A stretch of 6,430 nucleotides of DNA, from NCBI GenBank assembly GCA_023461135.1, contig JAEWNX010000159.1, forward strand, positions 1 to 6,430. Direction: 5' to 3'. The position numbers were made by a program, and so were the translations under genes. Positions within the stretch are counted from its first letter, which is position 1. Each line of letters starts with the position of its first letter. The DNA comes from Pseudomonadota bacterium (GTDB taxonomy: Bacteria; Pseudomonadota; Alphaproteobacteria; Caulobacterales; Aquidulcibacteraceae). The notes under the pieces are model-generated. The model saw nothing but the letters and a program-made list of their open reading frames with translations. It had not been told where the DNA came from and searched no databases. Of the stretch, positions 1 to 4,204 are shown piece after piece.

Positions 1-1
1 A

Positions 2-706
2 CTCGAGGTTGCGATGCAGGTGTCCAGCGTTGCGGACGTGCTTGTGGGGTCGGAAGTCGGCGTGCCGGGACAGGGCCTTCCATACGATTGGGTCCTGAGC
101 GCCGTAAAACAGGCGCCCGGCCTAAACGCTTACGATATCGCGCCTCTCCTCTGCGCGGAGTTTCACCGCTGCTATAGTTCGCGCTGGTGGTACGTTCGAG
201 AAGCCGCCGCGATCAGCGCCGTCCGCACCGACGCCCTGCCGAATCTGGCGCGAGCCGTGGACGCCCTCGCTGGCGCGATCACCGGGTGGATCAGCCAAGG
301 CTCGCGGCTGAGGAAGCTTGCAGTCCAGGGGGCATTTCAGGCGGCGGCCAATCACGTCCTGAGATTCTTCAACGGCAACTACGCCGACGCGGCCATCCTG
401 CTGCGTGCGTTCGTCGATGAATTGTCTGGGCTAGATGGTGAGTTCGCGCAATTCGCTGCACGTCTGCAGGCGCCGCTCGCCACCGTGGAAGCGGCGCTCA
501 ACGCCGTTGTTCTGCACAATTCCGTGCGTGTTCGTCCCGACACTTGGCGGCTTCCCACGCAATTGCGCACCAGCGGCCTGACGCTGCTGTTTCCCTCGGC
601 CCAGCTCGGCGCGCAGACGTCCGCGCTCTATGGAGGGCTGCGCTTCTGCAGAGCGCCGTATGGCCGCTGGCGCGATCTGCTGCAGGAAGTCGGTCTCACC
701 AGCTAA
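2..706 (+). CDS. Clostripain-like cysteine peptidase (family C11), 3' part only
   Basis: The frame is open to the left edge, so the true start is outside the window. The first ATG (base 14) is very probably internal: the residues before it (LEVA) and after it (MQVSSVADVLVGSE) match the stretch that directly follows the catalytic Cys in clostripain-family peptidases. Other family-like signs, numbered from that Met, are GSE at 12-14, PGQGLPY at 18-24 (the family usually has a GWPY-type motif), a helical middle region (about 36-165), GLTLLFP at 188-194 (family: Gly-Leu-Ser-x-Tyr-Phe-Pro) and the aromatic C-terminal segment at 206-223. The catalytic His and Cys would lie upstream and cannot be checked. 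Family members are usually exported or surface Cys peptidases that cleave after basic residues; that is family knowledge. The gene converges on galE with a 9-base gap. Assignment is from motif memory, not a search. Confidence 0.68.
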   Translation, partial: LEVAMQVSSVADVLVGSEVGVPGQGLPYDWVLSAVKQAPGLNAYDIAPLLCAEFHRCYSSRWWYVREAAAISAVRTDALPNLARAVDALAGAITGWISQGSRLRKLAVQGAFQAAANHVLRFFNGNYADAAILLRAFVDELSGLDGEFAQFAARLQAPLATVEAALNAVVLHNSVRVRPDTWRLPTQLRTSGLTLLFPSAQLGAQTSALYGGLRFCRAPYGRWRDLLQEVGLTS

Positions 707-715
707 TTCGCCCAG

Positions 716-1702
716 CTATCCGAACAGCGCCGGCTCCACCTCGGAATGCAACGTCCACGCGTCGGCAATGATCCGATCGACCCCGCGCTCGGGCGTCCAG
801 CCGAGTTCGCGCCGCGCATAAGCGTTGTCGGCCACGAGCGCGGGCGCATCGCCTTCACGGCGGGCGGCGGCTTCCGCTGGCACGCGCTTGCCGGTCACGC
901 GCTCGATCGCCGCAAGCAGTTCCAGCACCGTCACGCCGTCGCCCGTGCCGAGATTGGCCGCCAGCGACGCGCCGCCCGCCAATAGCCGGTCGATCGCGCG
1001 CACATGCGCGTCAGCCAAATCCAGCACATGCACGTAGTCGCGCAGGCACGAGCCATCACGCGTCTCGTAATCCTGCCCAAAGACCTTGAACCCCTGCCGC
1101 CGCCCCAGCAGCGTCATCAGCGCGAGGGGGATGGCGTGCGTCTCCGGCTCGTGCCGTTCGCCGATCCCCTCATCCGGCGCAGCGCCAGCCGCATTGAAAT
1201 AGCGCAGATGCGCGAAGTTGATCCCGTGCGCCGCCGCGATATCGCGGCTTGCGCGCTCCACCATGAGCTTGGTCCAGCCATAGGGGCTCACCGGCGCCTG
1301 CGGATGCGCCTCGTCCATCGGCAGACGCTGCGGCTCGCCGTACGTGGCGCACGTCGACGAAAACACGAACGGCTTCACGCCCGCTTCGCGCATCACGTCC
1401 AGCAGCACCAGCGCGCCCGTGACGTTGTTGTCGTAGAAGCGATCCGGGTGCTTCACCGACTCGCCCACTTCGATCAGCGCCGCGCAATGCAGCACCGCAT
1501 CGGGCTTGTGCGCCGCGAACACCTCGCTTAGCCGCGCGCGATCGCGGATATCGCCGCGCTCGAATGGCCCCCATTTCACGAAGCGCTCGTGGCCGTTGTA
1601 GAGATTGACGAAGACGACCACGTCGTGCCCGGCGCGTTTCAGCGCCAGACAGCAATGCGAGCCCACGTACCCCGCCCCGCCGGTGACTAGAATTGTCGCC
1701 AT
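716..1702 (-). CDS. galE: UDP-glucose 4-epimerase
   Basis: Interconverts UDP-glucose and UDP-galactose with tightly bound NAD in the cytoplasm (Leloir pathway, surface-sugar precursors). The protein has 328 residues, a normal length for bacterial GalE. It is an extended short-chain dehydrogenase/reductase: the Rossmann glycine motif is TGGAGYVGSH (7-16), the catalytic set is Ser116 in FSSTCATYG, Tyr141 and Lys145 (YGWTK), followed by LRYFNAAGA (166-174) and RDYVHVLDLADAH (221-233). The start at 1702 places the glycine motif at the usual distance from the N-terminus and has AGGA about 7 bases upstream. Oddity: where the family has Asp in the DNL motif after beta strand 2, this protein has Val32 (FVNLYNGH), a change at the residue that binds the NAD adenosine ribose. 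At the site of E. coli Tyr299, by my alignment, there is Leu289, so tolerance of UDP-GlcNAc is possible (inference). Divergent from pgi. Confidence 0.95.
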   Translation of the reverse strand: MATILVTGGAGYVGSHCCLALKRAGHDVVVFVNLYNGHERFVKWGPFERGDIRDRARLSEVFAAHKPDAVLHCAALIEVGESVKHPDRFYDNNVTGALVLLDVMREAGVKPFVFSSTCATYGEPQRLPMDEAHPQAPVSPYGWTKLMVERASRDIAAAHGINFAHLRYFNAAGAAPDEGIGERHEPETHAIPLALMTLLGRRQGFKVFGQDYETRDGSCLRDYVHVLDLADAHVRAIDRLLAGGASLAANLGTGDGVTVLELLAAIERVTGKRVPAEAAARREGDAPALVADNAYARRELGWTPERGVDRIIADAWTLHSEVEPALFG

Positions 1703-1730
1703 GCCGCCGTCCTGTTAGAGGCTTGGCCCC

Positions 1731-3299
1731 ATGAGCGCCACACCTTTCGCCGCGACACAGCAGGCCTGGGCCGAGATCGAGCGCGAGGCCGCGCGGCTGG
1801 CGAAGTCTTCGCTTATCGATCTGTTCCAGGCCGATCCCAAGCGCGCCGAAGCGTTGACGTTCGAAGCGCCGCATATCATCGCCGATTTCTCCAAGCAGCG
1901 CATCGACGCGGCCGCGCTCGCCTCCCTCGAAGCGCTCGCGAGCGCCGCCAATTTCGACGGCTGGCGCGCCAAGCTCTTCGCCGGCGACATCGTCAACACC
2001 ACGGAAGGCCGCGCCGCCAAGCACTGGGCGCTGCGCATCCAGGATCCGCTCGGCGGCGACAACGAGATCACCGCCGTCTTGGATCGCATGCACGCCTTCG
2101 CGCACGACATCGCCGAGAGCGGCGATTACGACGCGATCATCCATCTCGGCATCGGCGGTTCCGATCTCGGCCCGCGCCTCGTGCTCGACGCCCTGAAAGC
2201 CTATCGCCGCCCCGGCCTGACCGTCCGCTTCGCCTCCAACGTCGATGGCGCCGATGTCGCCGACGCCATCGAAGGCCTCGATCCCAATCGCACGCTGCTC
2301 ATCGTCGTCTCGAAAACCTTCACCACCCAGGAAACCCTCGCCAACGCCGAGTACGTTCGTGGCTGGGGCCCTAAGCGCATCGCCGCCGCCACCGCCGCGC
2401 CTGACAAAGCGGTCGCCTGGGGCGTCGCGGCGGACGATGTGTTTCCGTTCTGGGACTGGGTTGGCGGGCGTTATTCGCTCTGGTCGTCCGTTTCGCTCGC
2501 GTGCGAAATTGCGCTGACGCACGGCGTCTTCTTTCAGATGCTCGGCGGAGCCGAGGAGATGGACAAGCATTTCCGCGACACGCCCTTCGAGCAAAACGTC
2601 CCCGCGCTCTCCGCCGCCATCCAGACCTGGAACCGCAACGCACTCCGCCACGGCTCGTACGCGCTCATCCCCTACGCCGAGCGCCTCCGCCTTCTACCCG
2701 CCTGGGCGCAACAGCTGGAAATGGAATCCAACGGCAAGCGCATCACGCGCGACGGCGAAGCGCTCGATCGCTCCGCCTGCGCCGTCACCTGGGGCGCGGC
2801 CGGCACCAACGCGCAGCATTCATTCTTTCAACTGCTGCATCAAGGCGTCGACGAAATCCCCGTCGAGTTCATCGTCAATGCCGGCGCGCACGAAGGCCCG
2901 CCCGCGCACCGTGCGATGATGCACGCCAACGCCCTCGCCCAAGCGCGCGCGCTAATGGTTGGCAAAACCCAAGCCCAAGCCCGCGCGGAGATGATCGCGA
3001 AAGGCATGAGCGATGCCGAAGCCGATCGCCTCGCCCCGCACCGCACCTTCCCCGGCAACCGCGCCTCAACGCTGATGGCGCTCGACGGCCTCACGCCGGA
3101 ATCCCTCGGCGCGCTCCTCGCCCTCTACGAGCACCGCACCTTCACCGAAGCCGTGCTCGTGGGTGTGAACCCGTTCGACCAATGGGGCGTCGAGCTCGGC
3201 AAGGAAATGGCCAACCAGCTCCTTGGGCCGCTGCAAGGCCAAAGCGAAGCGGTCGCACTCGATCCGAGCACGGCCGCCTGGCTCGAACGTTTGCGTTAG
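1731..3299 (+). CDS. pgi: Glucose-6-phosphate isomerase
   Basis: Interconverts glucose-6-phosphate and fructose-6-phosphate in the cytoplasm (glycolysis, gluconeogenesis and supply of sugar-nucleotide precursors). 522 residues, slightly shorter than E. coli Pgi (549), with all core blocks present. These are TTEGRAAKHWALR (90-102), the phosphate-binding loops GIGGSDLGP (140-148) and SKTFTT (194-199), the first family signature DWVGGRYSL (242-250) with Arg247, the catalytic Glu332 in MESNGK (331-336), the catalytic His363 in GTNAQHSFFQLLHQG (358-372) and the catalytic Lys491 in QWGVELGK (484-491). Nothing essential is missing. The ATG at 1731 is preceded by AGAGG with a 9-base spacer. The gene diverges from galE across 28 bases, so its promoter must lie inside the galE 5' end. 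It converges on the next minus-strand gene with a 3-base gap. Long open frames on the opposite strand here are GC-rich shadows. Confidence 0.98.
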   Translation: MSATPFAATQQAWAEIEREAARLAKSSLIDLFQADPKRAEALTFEAPHIIADFSKQRIDAAALASLEALASAANFDGWRAKLFAGDIVNTTEGRAAKHWALRIQDPLGGDNEITAVLDRMHAFAHDIAESGDYDAIIHLGIGGSDLGPRLVLDALKAYRRPGLTVRFASNVDGADVADAIEGLDPNRTLLIVVSKTFTTQETLANAEYVRGWGPKRIAAATAAPDKAVAWGVAADDVFPFWDWVGGRYSLWSSVSLACEIALTHGVFFQMLGGAEEMDKHFRDTPFEQNVPALSAAIQTWNRNALRHGSYALIPYAERLRLLPAWAQQLEMESNGKRITRDGEALDRSACAVTWGAAGTNAQHSFFQLLHQGVDEIPVEFIVNAGAHEGPPAHRAMMHANALAQARALMVGKTQAQARAEMIAKGMSDAEADRLAPHRTFPGNRASTLMALDGLTPESLGALLALYEHRTFTEAVLVGVNPFDQWGVELGKEMANQLLGPLQGQSEAVALDPSTAAWLERLR

Positions 3300-3302
3300 C
3301 GC

Positions 3303-3839
3303 TTAGCGCGCCGCGGACTTCGCCATCAGCTTGACCGCATCAGCCAGCTCGCGGTGCGAATTCAGCACGCGCACGCCGGCCTGTTGCAGGATCACGCTGC
3401 GGCCTTGGGCCACCGCGCCTTGCACGCCCGCCGCTTCCAGCACGAGGGGCACGGCGTCCGACATCGCCACCACCGGAATCTCGCGCTCGAGCGTCTCGCG
3501 CACCGTCGCCAGGATCAGATCGCGCTCGGCGTGGGAGGGGTCCATGTCACCGCCTGTTACGATGAACCCGCACACCGGCGTGTCCGACACGGTCATGCGC
3601 CGCTGGCCGGCCAGCACCGGCAGGCACGTCAAATTGTGCATGTCGAGTTGCTCTTCGACATCGCGGAATTCGCTCTGCTTCATGCCGCGGCGCAGCACGA
3701 CCGCAACCCGCTTGGTCTCGGTCATCAGGGAGTCCTTGCGGCGCGGCGGGATCGACGGCGCGCGCACCAGCGCAGACACAGAGTGACGGCGCGCCGAGAG
3801 CGGAAGCTGCTCAGCATCGGCGCGCGGGGCTGTGGACAT
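3303..3839 (-). CDS. DJ-1/PfpI-like small protein lacking the catalytic Cys (putative)
   Basis: I do not recognise a named gene. With the ATG at 3839 the protein has 178 residues (a TTG one codon earlier is also possible). Residues 1-38 are Arg/Pro/Ser-rich and look disordered. A compact alpha/beta domain starts at Met39 (MTETKRVAVVLRRG). Its order resembles the DJ-1/PfpI and class-I glutamine amidotransferase fold: a first strand (KRVAVVL), an acidic helix, CGFIVTGGDMD (90-100) like the usual Gly-Gly turn, a helix, then IPVVAMSDAVPLVLEAAGVQG (121-140) where PfpI proteins carry the Cys-His nucleophile elbow and the Ala-Gly-x-x-x-Gly segment. Here the elbow reads Ser127-Asp128, so classical Cys chemistry is not expected. 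No signal peptide or membrane segment is seen, which suggests a cytoplasmic protein. A second start (ATG 3725, AAGGA 7 bases upstream) would give a 140-residue core-only form. Convergent with pgi. The coding call is firm; the fold assignment is tentative. Confidence 0.8.
   Translation of the reverse strand: MSTAPRADAEQLPLSARRHSVSALVRAPSIPPRRKDSLMTETKRVAVVLRRGMKQSEFRDVEEQLDMHNLTCLPVLAGQRRMTVSDTPVCGFIVTGGDMDPSHAERDLILATVRETLEREIPVVAMSDAVPLVLEAAGVQGAVAQGRSVILQQAGVRVLNSHRELADAVKLMAKSAAR
3733..3737 (-). promoter_or_regulatory. Strong internal Shine-Dalgarno (AAGGA) for alternative start at 3725
   Basis: On the minus strand AAGGA is followed by a 7-base spacer and ATG (3723-3725). This start gives a protein that begins exactly at the predicted folded domain. 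It competes with the upstream ATG at 3839, so either the real gene is the short form or two isoforms are made. The third-position G/C bias continues upstream of 3725, which favours the long form being translated. Confidence 0.5.
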
Positions 3840-3845
3840 CAAAGG

Positions 3846-3851
3846 CTCTCC
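3846..3851 (-). promoter_or_regulatory. Shine-Dalgarno (GGAGAG) for the start at 3839
   Basis: GGAGAG on the minus strand ends 6 bases before the ATG at 3837-3839 and 3 bases before the TTG at 3840-3842. The spacing favours the ATG. Confidence 0.5.
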
Positions 3852-3877
3852 AATTCGCGTGCGGCAAAAGGCAGTCG

Positions 3878-3894
3878 CTGCGCGAACGGCGCAG
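3878..3894 (-). repeat. Inverted repeat, possible leader hairpin
   Basis: A perfect 6-base stem CTGCGC / GCGCAG (3878-3883 and 3889-3894) with a 5-base loop. It lies in the predicted 5' leader of the DJ-1-like gene, about 40 bases before its ATG. It has no T-run on the 3' side in either direction, so it is not a standard terminator. Confidence 0.4.
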
Positions 3895-3921
3895 TCAAAA
3901 AGCGCAATGCCATAGGGTCAC

Positions 3922-3942
3922 GACGCCATTTTCTGAGGCGTC
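3922..3942. repeat. Inverted repeat GACGCC-N9-GGCGTC, operator-like
   Basis: A perfect 6-base inverted repeat (3922-3927 and 3937-3942) with a 9-base AT-rich centre. It sits roughly +9 to +29 from the predicted minus-strand transcription start. A further direct copy of GGCGTC is at 3967-3972, inside the promoter spacer. The starts of the three copies are 15 and 30 bases apart. This suits a dimeric repressor site, or a leader hairpin. No regulator is identified. Confidence 0.4.
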
Positions 3943-3956
3943 ACAAGGTGTTGGGA

Positions 3957-3985
3957 CATATACACAGGCGTCCCCAAAACGTCAA
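3957..3985 (-). promoter_or_regulatory. Predicted sigma70-type promoter for the DJ-1-like gene
   Basis: On the minus strand a -35 box TTGACG (3980-3985) and a -10 box TATATG (3957-3962) are separated by exactly 17 bases (3963-3979). The -35 box matches 5 of 6 and the -10 box 4 of 6 consensus positions. Transcription would start near 3950, giving a leader of about 110 bases before the ATG at 3839. The leader contains two inverted repeats. Prediction from consensus only. Confidence 0.55.
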
Positions 3986-3991
3986 ACCTAA

Positions 3992-4062
3992 GCCCGAGAC
4001 CTGAGACGCAAGGCCGCGAAAAATCACGGCTTTGCGCATTCTGTGCGAGTTAAGACTCGGGC
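3992..4062. repeat. Nested inverted repeats, possible structured leader RNA
   Basis: An outer perfect 7-base stem GCCCGAG / CTCGGGC (3992-3998 and 4056-4062) encloses a 10-base hairpin CGCAAGGCCG / CGGCTTTGCG (4007-4016 and 4027-4036), with one G-U pair and a 10-base A-rich loop. On the plus strand this would lie in the leader of the patatin gene, 142 bases before its ATG. Whether it is transcribed is unknown. Confidence 0.4.
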
Positions 4063-4077
4063 CAAACACGGATTTGC

Positions 4078-4104
4078 CCCGCGCGAGGAACCGGAAAGCG
4101 CGGG
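4078..4104. repeat. Inverted repeat CCCGCGC / GCGCGGG
   Basis: A perfect 7-base stem (4078-4084 and 4098-4104) with a 13-base loop containing GAGGAACC. It lies between the nested repeat and the patatin start, and may be part of the same folded leader. All-G/C stems are easier to meet by chance in GC-rich DNA. Confidence 0.3.
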
Positions 4105-4192
4105 CGCTGGTTGCATCGCCGAGAGGGGCTCTCCAGCCAGCCACACGGCTCAAGACTGCGAAAAGCATCCCGATCGCCAGGCCAGCCGGTCT

Positions 4193-4198
4193 GAGGGG
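4193..4198 (+). promoter_or_regulatory. Shine-Dalgarno (GAGGGG) that fixes the patatin start at 4205
   Basis: GAGGGG ends 6 bases before the ATG at 4205-4207. The only longer in-frame start is a GTG at 4043. It has no ribosome-binding sequence and would add 54 polar, basic residues encoded across the inverted-repeat region. The ATG at 4205 is therefore preferred. Confidence 0.7.
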
Positions 4199-4204
4199 TT
4201 AGCG

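Larger units (their letters stand above)
3840..4204. other. Non-coding divergent region between the DJ-1-like gene and the patatin gene
   Basis: No convincing gene lies here, and the region is visibly less GC-rich than the flanking genes around 3895-4075. It holds the minus-strand promoter at 3957-3985, GGCGTC-type repeats, and inverted repeats at 3878-3894, 3922-3942, 3992-4062 (nested), 4078-4104 and 4121-4133. A GANTC methylation site (GACTC) is at 4054-4058. I could not find a clear sigma70 promoter for the plus-strand patatin gene: the TATACA at 3959-3964 lacks a -35 partner. No inverted repeat is followed by a T-run, so none looks like an intrinsic terminator. Confidence 0.75.

Noticed and set aside
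1170..2651. A 493-codon open frame on the minus strand across galE and antisense to pgi
   Set aside because: Its protein is Arg/Gly/Ala-rich with no recognisable domain, while both overlapped genes are certain from catalytic motifs. Long antisense frames are expected in GC-rich coding DNA.
3296..3309. GCGCT-T-AGCGC palindrome at the pgi / DJ-1-like junction as a terminator
   Set aside because: The loop is too small for a stable hairpin and no T-run follows on either strand; it is largely made by the two facing stop codons.
2501..3334. Plus-strand 277-codon frame overlapping the 3' half of pgi
   Set aside because: Extremely Arg/Pro-rich translation typical of a frame-shifted shadow; pgi is intact in its own frame.
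3951..3964. TTGGGA / TATACA as a plus-strand promoter for the patatin gene
   Set aside because: The two elements are far too close to form one promoter, and no -35 lies 16-18 bases before TATACA.
3354..4004. Plus-strand 216-codon frame antisense to the DJ-1-like gene
   Set aside because: His/Arg-rich translation without domain signs; the minus-strand gene has start signals, a promoter and a folded-domain pattern.
4077..4110. Resemblance of the GAGGAACCGGAAA loop to RNase P or SRP RNA cores
   Set aside because: The diagnostic flanking motifs of both RNAs are missing, and the region is too short for RNase P.
3941..4168. Minus-strand 75-codon frame in the intergenic region
   Set aside because: It crosses the predicted promoter and the repeats, has only a weak GGG before the ATG, and has no recognisable motif.
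4043..4204. Upstream GTG start adding 54 residues to the patatin protein
   Set aside because: No ribosome-binding sequence, low-complexity polar translation, and it runs through the inverted-repeat region; ATG 4205 has GAGGGG at good distance.
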